The notes under the pieces: model-generated
Databases searched by the model: none
What the model saw: the letters and a program-made list of their open reading frames with translations, nothing else
What the model was told of the DNA's origin: nothing
Origin: Pseudaeromonas aegiceratis
Lineage (GTDB): Bacteria; Pseudomonadota; Gammaproteobacteria; Enterobacterales; Aeromonadaceae
Reading direction: 5' to 3'
Length of the DNA: 64,000 bases
Assembly: GCF_046254905.1 (NCBI RefSeq)
Contig: NZ_CP158016.1
Coordinates: 1 to 64,000, forward strand
In this document: one piece after another, positions 8,196 through 16,206 of the stretch
Numbering within the stretch: position 1 is the stretch's first letter
Layout of the letters: every line of letters begins with the position of its first letter
Made by a program: the position numbers and the translations under genes

Positions 8196-9446
8196 TTAGT
8201 TTTGGTAGGCCTCAAGCACGATACGGGCCAGGATTTCGATGCCTTGGCGCACCTGGGTATCGGATTGGGCGTAGTTCAGGCGCAGACACTGATATTGATG
8301 TGGCCAATCTCCGTCCTCAATGCCGGGGAAGAAGTAGTGGCCAGGCACGACGATCAGGCCCTCTGCCTTGAGGCGTTCATACAGTTGTTGACTGTGGATG
8401 GGCAGCTCATCGAACCAGAGCCAGAGAAACAGGGCCCCCTCCGGCTTGTGGATGCGGAAGCGCGGATCCGGGATGGCCTCCTGCAGCCAGCGGACCGCCT
8501 GTTGGGCCTTGGCCTGGTAGAAGGGACGGATCCATCGCTCGGAATGGCGGATGATATCGCCGGATTCGACCCAGGGCTGCATCAGGGTGGGACCCATGCC
8601 GCCGGGTGCCAGATTGATGATGCCGGACAGGTTGCCCAGGGCCTGGATGATCTGCTCATTGGCCACCACTATGCCGCAGCGGCAGCCGGGCAGCCCCAGC
8701 TTGGAGAGGCTCAGGCTGAGGATGGTGTTGTCATTCCAGAACGGTGTTGCTTCGCTGAAGATGATGTTGGGGAAGGGGGTGCCATAGGCGCCATCGATCA
8801 GCAGGGGGATGCCATGCTCGCGGGCCAGGCGATCCAGGTGCGCCACCTCCTCATCCGACAGCACGTTGCCGGTGGGATTGGTAGGACGGGAGACGCAGAT
8901 CAGCCCGACATCCTCACCGATCTCCAGTGCCTCAAAATCCACCTGATACTTGAACTGGCGCTCCTCCAGCAACTGGATGGCGGGCTTGCAGGCCAGGAAC
9001 ATCTCCTCGCTCAGTGCCGAATCCGCATAGCCTATGTATTCCGGCGCCAAGGGGAACAGCACTTTCTTCCTGCGGCCATCGGGGAAGTCGCCGGCCAGCA
9101 GGTTGAACAGATAGAAGAAGGCGGTTTGGCTGCCGTTGGTCAGGGCGATATTGCGGGCGCTGACCGGCCAACCGTATTCCCGTTGCAGCAGATCCGCCAG
9201 CGCCTGGTTGAAGCTGTCCTTGCCCTGGGGGCCATCATAGTTGGCGATGGCGCGCAGCATCTCGCCCTGGTCCAGGCTCTGTTGCATCTGCTGCTGCAGG
9301 GCCTGTTGCAGTTCCGGGACCGCCGCCGGGTTGCCGCCGCCCAGCATGATGGCATCGGGATTGAGCAGTCCCTGGTTCAAGTCGTCCATCAACTGGGTGA
9401 TCCCGGCCAGCCGGGTAAACTTCTGACCGAAGGAGGAGAATTCCAT
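8196..9446 (-). CDS. avtA: Valine-pyruvate aminotransferase
   Basis: This is a PLP-dependent fold-type I aminotransferase that interconverts valine or alanine with the corresponding 2-oxo acids, giving alanine synthesis and a back-up route to valine. Across its 416 residues it follows the AvtA pattern: FGQKFTRLAGITQLMDDLN near the start, MLGGGNPA, the SRPTNPTGN loop, and PLP lysine K249 in SLSLSKLGLPG. The ATG at 9446 aligns with the family start and has GGAA upstream; in-frame TTG and ATG codons slightly upstream are weaker. It is separated from glyS by a terminator and a parS-like site. Confidence 0.93.
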   Translation of the reverse strand: MEFSSFGQKFTRLAGITQLMDDLNQGLLNPDAIMLGGGNPAAVPELQQALQQQMQQSLDQGEMLRAIANYDGPQGKDSFNQALADLLQREYGWPVSARNIALTNGSQTAFFYLFNLLAGDFPDGRRKKVLFPLAPEYIGYADSALSEEMFLACKPAIQLLEERQFKYQVDFEALEIGEDVGLICVSRPTNPTGNVLSDEEVAHLDRLAREHGIPLLIDGAYGTPFPNIIFSEATPFWNDNTILSLSLSKLGLPGCRCGIVVANEQIIQALGNLSGIINLAPGGMGPTLMQPWVESGDIIRHSERWIRPFYQAKAQQAVRWLQEAIPDPRFRIHKPEGALFLWLWFDELPIHSQQLYERLKAEGLIVVPGHYFFPGIEDGDWPHQYQCLRLNYAQSDTQVRQGIEILARIVLEAYQN

Positions 9447-9483
9447 AACCATTTCCAAGCAGGGCGTGAAGCGGAGAGCTTAC

Positions 9484-9499
9484 CGTTTCACGTGAAACA
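9484..9499. other. parS-type site between glyS and avtA
   Basis: CGTTTCACGTGAAACA matches the parS consensus at 15 of 16 positions (only the first base differs). Unlike the recF copies it is intergenic, so its sequence is not explained by coding constraint. It lies about 6 kb from the perfect copy, consistent with a cluster of origin-proximal parS sites. Confidence 0.75.
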
Positions 9500-9530
9500 A
9501 AAAACAAAACGGGCCCATAGCGGGCCCGTT
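9499..9530 (-). terminator. Intrinsic terminator of glyQS
   Basis: Reading leftward, ACGGGCCC and GGGCCCGT (9522-9529 with 9509-9516) form an 8-bp stem with a 5-base loop. It is followed by a T-rich run (bases 9508-9499 on the minus strand), 15 bases past the glyS stop. Confidence 0.88.
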
Positions 9531-9544
9531 GTCATACCAAAGAC

Positions 9545-11617
9545 TTACTGCTGCAGCACTGAAATGTCGGCTACCTGGAGGAACAGGTTACGCAGCTGAG
9601 TGAGCAGGGCCAAGCGGTTGTTGCGCAGGGCCGGGTCCTCGGCCATCACCATCACCTTGTCGAAGAAGGCGTCCACCGGTTCGCGCAGGGCGGCCAGCGC
9701 CGTCAGCGCCTGCTGGTAGTCGCCGGCGGCGAAACAGGGGGCCAGCTCGGTTTGCAGCTGAGTCACCTTGGCCGCCAGGGCCTGTTCGCTGGCATCCTGC
9801 AACAGGTTGCTGTCGATCAGCTCCGGCAGGGTACCCTCGACCTTGGCCAGTATGTTGGAGACCCGCTTGTTGGCGGCAGCCAGGGCCTCGGCGGCATCTA
9901 GGCCACGGAAGTGGTTCACCGCCTTGACCCGACGGTCGAAGTCCAGCGGGCGGGTGGGGCGACGGGCCAGTACCGCCATGATCACGTCGGCGCTGATGCC
10001 TTCGTCCTGGTAGGAGGCGCGGAAGCGGGCCAGCATGAAGTCGATGACGTCGTCGGCCACCTTGGCGTTGGACAGCTTGTCGCCGTACAGCTCAACCGCC
10101 TTGGCCACCAGACCGGCCAGATCCAGATCCAGCTGCTTCTCGACGCAGATACGCAGGGCACCGATGGCGGCACGCCGCAGGGCGAAGGGATCCTTGTCCC
10201 CTTTGGGGGCCTGGCCGATGCCGAAGATACCCACCAGGGTGTCCAGCTTGTCGGCGATGGCCACGGCACAGGCCACCAGGCCGGACGGCAGGGCATCACC
10301 GGCGAAGCGCGGCATGTACTGCTCGTTCAGCGCCACTGCTACGTCTTCGGCTTCGCCGTCGTGACGGGCGTAGTGCATGCCCATGACGCCCTGGGTGTCG
10401 GTGAACTCCATCACCATGTTGGTCATGAGGTCACACTTGGACAGCAGCCCGGCGCGGGTGGCGTGCTCCACGTCAGCCCCGATCTGCGGTGCGATATAGG
10501 CGGCCAGTTCGGCGATGCGCACGGACTTGTCTTTCAGGGTGCCCAGCTGCTGTTGGAACAGCACTGTGGCCAGACTCTCCAGACGGGCGGCCAGGGATTG
10601 CTTCTTGTCAGTCTTGAAGAAGAACTCGGCGTCGGACAGACGGGGGCGGACCACCCGTTCGTTGCCGGCGATGACCTGGCTGGGATCCTTGGAGTCTATG
10701 TTGCTGATGAAGATGAAGTTGGGCAGCAGCTTGCCGGCCTGGTCATAGACAGGGAAGTACTTCTGGTCACCCTTCATGGTGTGGACCAGCGCCTCGGCCG
10801 GCACCGCCAGGAAACGCTCTTCGAAGGCCGCGGTCAGCAGCACGGGCCATTCCACCAAGGAGGTCACCTCTTCCAGCAGGGCATCATCCAGATCGGCGAT
10901 GCCACCCAGACGGCCGGCTTCGGCCTCAATGCTCGCCTTGATGAAGGCCTTGCGGCGATGGAAGTCGGCGATGACCTTGCCCTTTTCTTCCAGCAGGGCC
11001 GGGTACTGATCGGCATGGGTCAGCTCGAATTCGGCTTCACCCATGAAGCGGTGACCACGCACCAGACGGGCAGACTGCAGACCCAGGACGTCACCCGGGA
11101 TCAGCTCGCCGCCCATCAGCATGCACAGGGTGTGCACCGGACGAACAAACTGAGTGCGCTCGGCACCCCAACGCATCAGCTTGGGGATGGGCAGACCGGC
11201 CAGGGCGGTAGCCACCATGGCGGGGATCAGCTCGACGGTGGGGCGCCCCACCACCTTGGCGCGGTGCACCAGCCATTCGCCCTTGTCGGTGACCAGACGG
11301 TCGGCCTGGGCAGCCTCGATACCGCAACCGCGGGCCCAGCCTGCGGCAGCCTTGGTAGGGTTGCCGTCGGCATCAAAGGCGGCGGAGACAGCCGGACCGC
11401 GCTTTTCCACTTCCTTGTCCGGCTGGGCGGTGGCCAGTTGCTGCACCTTGATGGCCAGGCGGCGGGGCGCGGCGAACCACTCCAGGCTGGCGAAGGCCAG
11501 ATCGGCCTTGGTCAGCTCGGCGGTAAAGTTGTCGGCAAAGGCCTGGGCCAGTTTGCGCAGGGCCTTGGGGGGCAGCTCTTCGGTGCCCAGTTCAATCAAC
11601 AGTGTTTCGGTAACCAT
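9545..11617 (-). CDS. glyS: Glycyl-tRNA synthetase beta subunit
   Basis: This is the tRNA-recognition subunit of the bacterial heterotetrameric glycyl-tRNA synthetase. The 690-residue length matches the enterobacterial protein (689). It starts with TLLIELGTEELPPKALRKLA and has the HD-like and C-terminal anticodon-binding regions. I chose ATG 11617, which aligns with the family start and has AAGG upstream; a GTG at 11623 in the same frame would overlap the glyQ stop as GTGA and cannot be excluded. It is translated directly after glyQ as an operon. Confidence 0.98.
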   Translation of the reverse strand: MVTETLLIELGTEELPPKALRKLAQAFADNFTAELTKADLAFASLEWFAAPRRLAIKVQQLATAQPDKEVEKRGPAVSAAFDADGNPTKAAAGWARGCGIEAAQADRLVTDKGEWLVHRAKVVGRPTVELIPAMVATALAGLPIPKLMRWGAERTQFVRPVHTLCMLMGGELIPGDVLGLQSARLVRGHRFMGEAEFELTHADQYPALLEEKGKVIADFHRRKAFIKASIEAEAGRLGGIADLDDALLEEVTSLVEWPVLLTAAFEERFLAVPAEALVHTMKGDQKYFPVYDQAGKLLPNFIFISNIDSKDPSQVIAGNERVVRPRLSDAEFFFKTDKKQSLAARLESLATVLFQQQLGTLKDKSVRIAELAAYIAPQIGADVEHATRAGLLSKCDLMTNMVMEFTDTQGVMGMHYARHDGEAEDVAVALNEQYMPRFAGDALPSGLVACAVAIADKLDTLVGIFGIGQAPKGDKDPFALRRAAIGALRICVEKQLDLDLAGLVAKAVELYGDKLSNAKVADDVIDFMLARFRASYQDEGISADVIMAVLARRPTRPLDFDRRVKAVNHFRGLDAAEALAAANKRVSNILAKVEGTLPELIDSNLLQDASEQALAAKVTQLQTELAPCFAAGDYQQALTALAALREPVDAFFDKVMVMAEDPALRNNRLALLTQLRNLFLQVADISVLQQ

Positions 11618-11619
11618 GC

Positions 11620-12531
11620 TCACACCTTTTCCTTACACATGGGGAAGCCCAGGGTCTCGCGAGCGGCGTAATAGGCTTCCGCCACCGCCTTGGAGAGGGT
11701 CCGGATGCGCAGGATGTAGCGCTGCCGCTCGGTGACCGAGATGGCGTGGCGGGCATCCAGCAGGTTGAAGGCATGGGCGGCCTTGAGGATCCGCTCGTAA
11801 GCGGGCAGCGGCAGCGGTTTTTCCAGGGTCAGCAGGTGCTGACACTCCTTCTCGCACTGATCGAACATCTGGAACAGGAAGGGCACGTCGGCGTGTTCGA
11901 AGTTGTAGGTGGATTGTTCCACCTCGTTTTGATGGAACACGTCGCCGTAGGTGATCTTGCCCAGCGGGCCGTCGGCCCACACCAGGTCATAGATGCTGTT
12001 GACGCCCTGGATATACATGGCCAGGCGCTCGAGACCGTAGGTGATCTCGCCGGTGACCGGCGCGCATTCCAGGCCGCCCACCTGCTGGAAGTAGGTGAAC
12101 TGAGTCACTTCCATGCCGTTCAGCCAGACTTCCCAGCCCAGGCCCCAGGCCCCCAGGGTCGGGTTTTCCCAGTTGTCTTCCACGAAGCGAATGTCATGCA
12201 CCTGGGGATCGAAGCCCAGCTCCTTCAGGGAGCCCAGGTAGAGTTCCTGGATGTTGGTGGGTGAGGGCTTGAGGATCACCTGGAACTGATAGTAGTGCTG
12301 CAGGCGGTTGGGGTTTTCACCGTAGCGGCCGTCGGTGGGACGGCGGGAAGGCTGTACATAGGCGCAGTTCATCGGCTCGGGGCCAATGGCGCGCAGGAAC
12401 GTCATCGGGTGAGAAGTGCCGGCACCCACCTCCATATCGAGGGGTTGCACGATCACGCAACCTTGCCTGGCCCAATAGTCTTGAAGGGTCAGGATCAGTC
12501 CCTGAAAGGTCTTGATATCAAATTTCTGCAT
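11620..12531 (-). CDS. glyQ: Glycyl-tRNA synthetase alpha subunit
   Basis: This is the catalytic class II subunit that activates glycine; it functions only with GlyS. The 303-residue protein is close to textbook sequence: MQKFDIKTFQGLILTLQDYW, GAGTSHPMTFLRA, the motif region around YVQPSRRPTDGRYGENPNR, and QVGGLECAPVTGEITYGLERLAMY. It is the first gene of glyQS. The 107-bp gap to the divergent tag gene must hold promoters for both; a TTATACT-like -10 for glyQ is visible on the minus strand near 12595-12589, but I cannot assign a clear -35. Confidence 0.98.
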   Translation of the reverse strand: MQKFDIKTFQGLILTLQDYWARQGCVIVQPLDMEVGAGTSHPMTFLRAIGPEPMNCAYVQPSRRPTDGRYGENPNRLQHYYQFQVILKPSPTNIQELYLGSLKELGFDPQVHDIRFVEDNWENPTLGAWGLGWEVWLNGMEVTQFTYFQQVGGLECAPVTGEITYGLERLAMYIQGVNSIYDLVWADGPLGKITYGDVFHQNEVEQSTYNFEHADVPFLFQMFDQCEKECQHLLTLEKPLPLPAYERILKAAHAFNLLDARHAISVTERQRYILRIRTLSKAVAEAYYAARETLGFPMCKEKV

Positions 12532-12638
12532 GATTATGTTCGCGGTTTGATTCAGTGCATACTGAGCGGAATTAAAACTGCCAGAGTATAACGCCTGAGC
12601 TGGCCGGAATATAGGCTAAATCGGGCCGGGAGCCACCG

Positions 12639-13220
12639 ATGGAACTACGCTGCGCCTGGGCCACCCGGGATCCGGATTACATCCGCTACCATGACCAGGT
12701 GTGGGGGCGGCCGGTTTATGATGATCGGGAGCTGTTCGAGAAGCTCTGTCTGGATGGTCAGCAGGCCGGCCTCTCCTGGCTCACCATCCTCAAACGCATA
12801 GAGTCATACCGCCGCGCCTATGCCGGCTTCGATCCTGAGCAAATCAGCCAATTCGACGAGTCGGACCGGCAGCGGCTGCTGCAGGATAGCGGCGTCATCC
12901 GCAACCGGTTGAAAGTCGACTCCATCATCAAGAATGCCCAGGCCTACCTGGCCATGCAGGCCGATGGCCTGGCGTTCGGCGACTGGCTCTGGGCATTTGT
13001 CGAGGGTGTCCCCCAGGTGAATCACTGGCAGAGTCCGGAGCAGATCCCCACCCGTAGCCCGGCCTCGGATGCCATGGCCAAGGCGTTGAAGAAAAAGGGC
13101 TTCACTTTTGTTGGTACCACCATCTGCTATGCCTTTATGCAGGCGGTGGGCATGGTGAACGATCATCTGGTCTCCTGTCCCTGCCATTCTGCCTGCCAGG
13201 AGGTTGTCCATGACCATTGA
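12639..13220 (+). CDS. tag: DNA-3-methyladenine glycosylase I
   Basis: Tag removes 3-methyladenine from alkylated DNA in base excision repair. The 193-residue protein carries the zinc-snap ligands of the family (C5, H18, and the HxxxC pair H176/C180) and the conserved YHDQVWGRPVYDDRELFEKL and LSWLTILKRIESYR blocks. It ends in a short histidine-containing tail that overlaps the start of zntB by 11 bases, so the two genes are probably coupled. It diverges from glyQ. Confidence 0.96.
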   Translation: MELRCAWATRDPDYIRYHDQVWGRPVYDDRELFEKLCLDGQQAGLSWLTILKRIESYRRAYAGFDPEQISQFDESDRQRLLQDSGVIRNRLKVDSIIKNAQAYLAMQADGLAFGDWLWAFVEGVPQVNHWQSPEQIPTRSPASDAMAKALKKKGFTFVGTTICYAFMQAVGMVNDHLVSCPCHSACQEVVHDH

Positions 13221-14187
13221 TGTTGACAACCGGGTGCCAGAAGGGGCGGTAAACGCCCTGGTGCTGGATGGCCAAGGTGGCGCCATCTCCTTGATGGCCG
13301 GCGCCAGCCTGCCGGCAACGCCCTATTGGCTGCACCTGGATTATTCCCAACCTGCGGCGCAGACCTGGCTGGCGGCGACGCAACTGTTGCACGACGAGGC
13401 GCGGGACTCCCTGTTGGGGGAGAGTAACCGCCCCAAGCTGGTGAAACTCAACGGCGGCCTGCTGCTGACCCTGCGCACCATCAACAGCAATGCCGGCCAG
13501 CGACCGGAGCAGATGGTGGCGTTACGCTTCTACATCAATGAACACAAAGTGATTTCCACCCGCCGTCGCCACGTGGGCGGCGTGGTGACCCTGCAGCAGC
13601 TGCTGGCCGGTGGGCGGGGGCCACTCAACTGCGGCGACTGGTTGGTGGCCATGTGCGAGGCGCTGACCGAGGAGACCGGGGACCACATCGACGATCTGCA
13701 GGAGCGCATCGCCCAGATGGAGGAGGACACGCTGGCCCAGCAGCTGCCCCATAGGCGGGAGCTGGCGCATATCCGCCGCCAGCTTATCGTGTTACGCCGT
13801 TACCTGGCCCCGCAGCGGGATCTCTATGCCCGCCTAGCCAAGGAGAAGATTGCCTGGCTGGAGGCCGACGATCAGCGGCGGCTGGAGGAGATCGGCGAGC
13901 GGCTGGGCCGCTGGCTGGACGATCTCAACGCCAGCCTGTTCCGTGCCGACATGATGAGCGAGGAGATCAGCGCCCATCACGCCGAGCAACTTTCCCGGCG
14001 ATCCTATCTTATGTCTTTGTTTGCCATGGTTTTTTTGCCAGTTAGCGCCTTGACGGGACTGTTCGGCGTCAACCTGGGGGGCATTCCCGGGGCCCAGTCG
14101 CCCTGGGGGTTCGGCCTGTTTTGCGGCCTGATGGTGCTGCTGGTGTTGGGGCTGGCACTCTGGTTGTGGCGCCGGCGCTGGCTCTAG
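13210..14187 (+). CDS. zntB: CorA-family zinc transporter ZntB
   Basis: ZntB is a CorA-superfamily metal channel/transporter associated with zinc transport. This 325-residue protein has a long soluble N-terminal domain rich in helices (ELAHIRRQLIVLRRYL) and two C-terminal membrane segments. The signature is GVN at 286-288, as in ZntB, rather than GMN of CorA magnesium channels. I chose ATG 13210: AGGAGG lies at about 13199-13204, while the in-frame TTG at 13204 overlaps it. The gene overlaps the end of tag. The C-terminal WLWRRRWL places a positive tail in the cytoplasm. Confidence 0.93.
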   Translation: MTIDVDNRVPEGAVNALVLDGQGGAISLMAGASLPATPYWLHLDYSQPAAQTWLAATQLLHDEARDSLLGESNRPKLVKLNGGLLLTLRTINSNAGQRPEQMVALRFYINEHKVISTRRRHVGGVVTLQQLLAGGRGPLNCGDWLVAMCEALTEETGDHIDDLQERIAQMEEDTLAQQLPHRRELAHIRRQLIVLRRYLAPQRDLYARLAKEKIAWLEADDQRRLEEIGERLGRWLDDLNASLFRADMMSEEISAHHAEQLSRRSYLMSLFAMVFLPVSALTGLFGVNLGGIPGAQSPWGFGLFCGLMVLLVLGLALWLWRRRWL

Positions 14188-14213
14188 CGCGCTGGTTTCA
14201 TTGCGCTCTGGTT

Positions 14214-14459
14214 TTATTGCCCTTTGCGGATCAGGTAGCGGTAGGGTTTTTGCTCGGTCTCGGCCGCCAGCAGGGTGTGGTCCATGTGCCGGCAGAAGCT
14301 GGGAATGTCGCGGGTGGAGGCGGGGTCGTCGGCGGTGATCAGCAGGGTCTCGCCTTCGGCCATGCTGCGCACCGTCTTGCGCACCATCATCACCGGCTCC
14401 GGGCAGCGCAGGCCTATGGCATCCAGTTGATGGGTGGCGGTCGAGAAGTTATCGCTCAT
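14214..14459 (-). CDS. tusA: Sulfurtransferase TusA
   Basis: TusA is the sulfur carrier that takes persulfide sulfur from IscS and passes it to TusBCD for 2-thiouridine modification of tRNA wobble bases, among other fates. The 81-residue length is standard, with catalytic C19 in LDAIGLRCPEPVMMVRK. GGAGG lies 8 bases before the ATG. It is convergent with zntB and stands alone; the next gene on the same strand begins 51 bases upstream. Confidence 0.96.
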   Translation of the reverse strand: MSDNFSTATHQLDAIGLRCPEPVMMVRKTVRSMAEGETLLITADDPASTRDIPSFCRHMDHTLLAAETEQKPYRYLIRKGQ

Positions 14460-14510
14460 ATTTTGTCCTCCGGCGGCAGGGCGGCCATCATACTCCGCCG
14501 CCCGGCGGGA

Positions 14511-14720
14511 TCAAGCCGCCGAGACCGGCGGTTTCCACAGGGCCGCGTCCAGAATCGACCAGATGTGGATGATCCAGCCCAGCAGCACTATCCACAACAC
14601 GGCGGCCAGCACGAAGTGCAGTGTGGCCATCAGCAGACGCCCCTGCACCAGCTGACCCAGGCCGGGAATGAAAAAGCTGCACAAGGCGGCGATGACGTTG
14701 CCGGCAGAACCCTGACCCAT
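14511..14720 (-). CDS. Small membrane protein with PGLGQ motif
   Basis: This 69-residue protein has two hydrophobic segments (about 8-28 and 32-55) and the motif FFIPGLGQLVQGR, which is shared by small bacterial TM2-like and related membrane proteins. GAGGAG lies 5-10 bases upstream of the ATG. The function is unknown. It sits between tusA and a divergent 49-residue membrane protein gene. Confidence 0.75.
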   Translation of the reverse strand: MGQGSAGNVIAALCSFFIPGLGQLVQGRLLMATLHFVLAAVLWIVLLGWIIHIWSILDAALWKPPVSAA

Positions 14721-14811
14721 GATGCTCTCCTCGTGAAATCCACGCTTCCCCTGGGGACGATTGCCTGGCTATATAACATAGTGAGCCTGGCATGACCACA
14801 AGGAGGTAGGA

Positions 14812-14961
14812 ATGCCGCAGCACTGGCGCAAAGGGATTTATCTGGGGTTGCTCCTGCTGGGCGCCTTGGGCGGCTTTGGTCTGGATACCGCCGTCAGCGG
14901 GCCCTGGGCCGTCTTGGCCGCCTGGTCGGGCATAGGTCTGTGGTTCGAATGGGGCGGTTAG
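14812..14961 (+). CDS. Small predicted membrane protein, 49 residues
   Basis: A short open frame begins MPQHWRKGIYLGLLLLGALG and ends LWFEWGG. It has an excellent AGGAGGT ribosome binding site 5 bases before the ATG. It encodes a basic N-terminus, one clear hydrophobic segment (about 8-21) and a second tryptophan-rich apolar stretch (about 31-46). It starts about 90 bases from the divergent 69-residue membrane protein gene and ends one base before the end of the convergent binding-protein gene. It has no recognisable family; the strong Shine-Dalgarno and the fit between neighbours are the evidence that it is real. Confidence 0.6.
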   Translation: MPQHWRKGIYLGLLLLGALGGFGLDTAVSGPWAVLAAWSGIGLWFEWGG

Positions 14962-14962
14962 A

Positions 14963-16204
14963 CTAGCGGGCGGCCAGCATGGCGCGGCGTAGCTGATGGC
15001 TGGCTTGTTCCGCCGTCTGTTGCGGGTCGTTGAAGAAGTTGCTCAGCACGTCAGTCACCGCCTGCAGCACATAGCTGGAGGTGGCCATACCTTCGGCCAG
15101 GCTGGGCACCAGGTGGCCGTCCTGCTGGGCCAGTTCCAGGGTTTGGCTGGACTGACGGGCACAGCTGTCAAATTGATCCAGCGACAGACCGGCCAGCGCG
15201 GGGATCGAGCCTTTCTTCTGATTGAAGGGGATCTGCAGCTCTGGGGTCATCAACAGGTTGGCCAGCCGTACCTGGGCGGCCTGCTGCTCGGGATCCCGCA
15301 GCGAAAACATGGCGATGGAGTCGATGTTGTAGCTGAAGATGTCGCCGTTGCCCGGGGCGGGCAGACAGCCGATGTTGCTGCCCGGCTGCAGACCGGCCTG
15401 GGTCAGCTCCCCCTTGGCCCAGTCGCCCATCAGCTGCATGGCAGCACTGCCGTCTATCACCATGCCGGTGGCCCGGTTCCAGGTCAGGCCGCCAAAGTGC
15501 TGGGGTACGAAGGGACGCAAGTCCTTGAAGCGCTGCAGCAAGGCCACCATGGTGGGGCTGTCCAGCTGGGCTGGCTCCAGGTTGATGAAGGCGCGGCGAA
15601 AGAATTCGTTGCCGGCGTCGCCCAGGACTATGGCCTCGAACAGTATCGTCAGCTGCCAGGGATCGTTGCCGATGGCCAACGGCGTGATGCCCGCCGCCAG
15701 CAGGCGCGGTGCCAGGGCTTGCAGCTCATCCCAACTGCGGGGCGGTTCCAGCCCCAAGCGGGTGAAGACGTCACGGTTGTACCAGAGCCAGTTCACCCTG
15801 TGGATGCCGATGGGGACTGCCACATAGTGGCCCTGATGACTCAGGGTGGAGCGGACGAACCCCGGCAGACGCAGATCCCAACGTTGATTCTGAGCCAGAT
15901 CGTCCAGGTCACGCAGCAGCCCTAAGCGGGCCCACTCCAGCAATTCACTGCCCTTGATCTGGGCGGCGGCCGGCGGCGTGGCGGCCAGCGCCCGGCTGCG
16001 CAGTACCGCCATGGCGCTCTTGCCACCGCCACCGGAGACGGCGAAGTCCTGCCACTGCCCGCCTTGGGCACGCCACTGCTGTTTGATGACCTCGACGGCA
16101 CTGGCTTCGCCGCCGCTGGTCCACCAATGCATGACCTCCACCCGGGCGGCCATCAATGGGCTGGCCAGCAGCAGGGAGCAGCAGAGCAGGCTGAGGCGCT
16201 TCAT
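14963..16204 (-). CDS. Periplasmic sugar-type solute-binding protein
   Basis: This 413-residue family 1 extracellular solute-binding protein has a cleavable signal peptide (MKRLSLLCCSLLLASPLMAA). The mature protein begins RVEVMHWWTSGGEASAVEVI, the pattern of glucose/mannose-type ABC binding proteins of Pseudomonas and relatives. It is the third gene of a response regulator-kinase-binding protein operon, starting 2 bases after the kinase stop. No permease or ATPase gene is near, so it may feed a distant transporter or act as the ligand-sensing partner of the kinase. The ligand is inferred only by family. Confidence 0.88.
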   Translation of the reverse strand: MKRLSLLCCSLLLASPLMAARVEVMHWWTSGGEASAVEVIKQQWRAQGGQWQDFAVSGGGGKSAMAVLRSRALAATPPAAAQIKGSELLEWARLGLLRDLDDLAQNQRWDLRLPGFVRSTLSHQGHYVAVPIGIHRVNWLWYNRDVFTRLGLEPPRSWDELQALAPRLLAAGITPLAIGNDPWQLTILFEAIVLGDAGNEFFRRAFINLEPAQLDSPTMVALLQRFKDLRPFVPQHFGGLTWNRATGMVIDGSAAMQLMGDWAKGELTQAGLQPGSNIGCLPAPGNGDIFSYNIDSIAMFSLRDPEQQAAQVRLANLLMTPELQIPFNQKKGSIPALAGLSLDQFDSCARQSSQTLELAQQDGHLVPSLAEGMATSSYVLQAVTDVLSNFFNDPQQTAEQASHQLRRAMLAAR

Positions 16205-16206
16205 AC

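Noticed and set aside
9911..11671. 586-codon open frame opposite glyS
   Set aside because: It is antisense to a conserved gene, has glutamine/glycine-rich shadow composition and no start signal.
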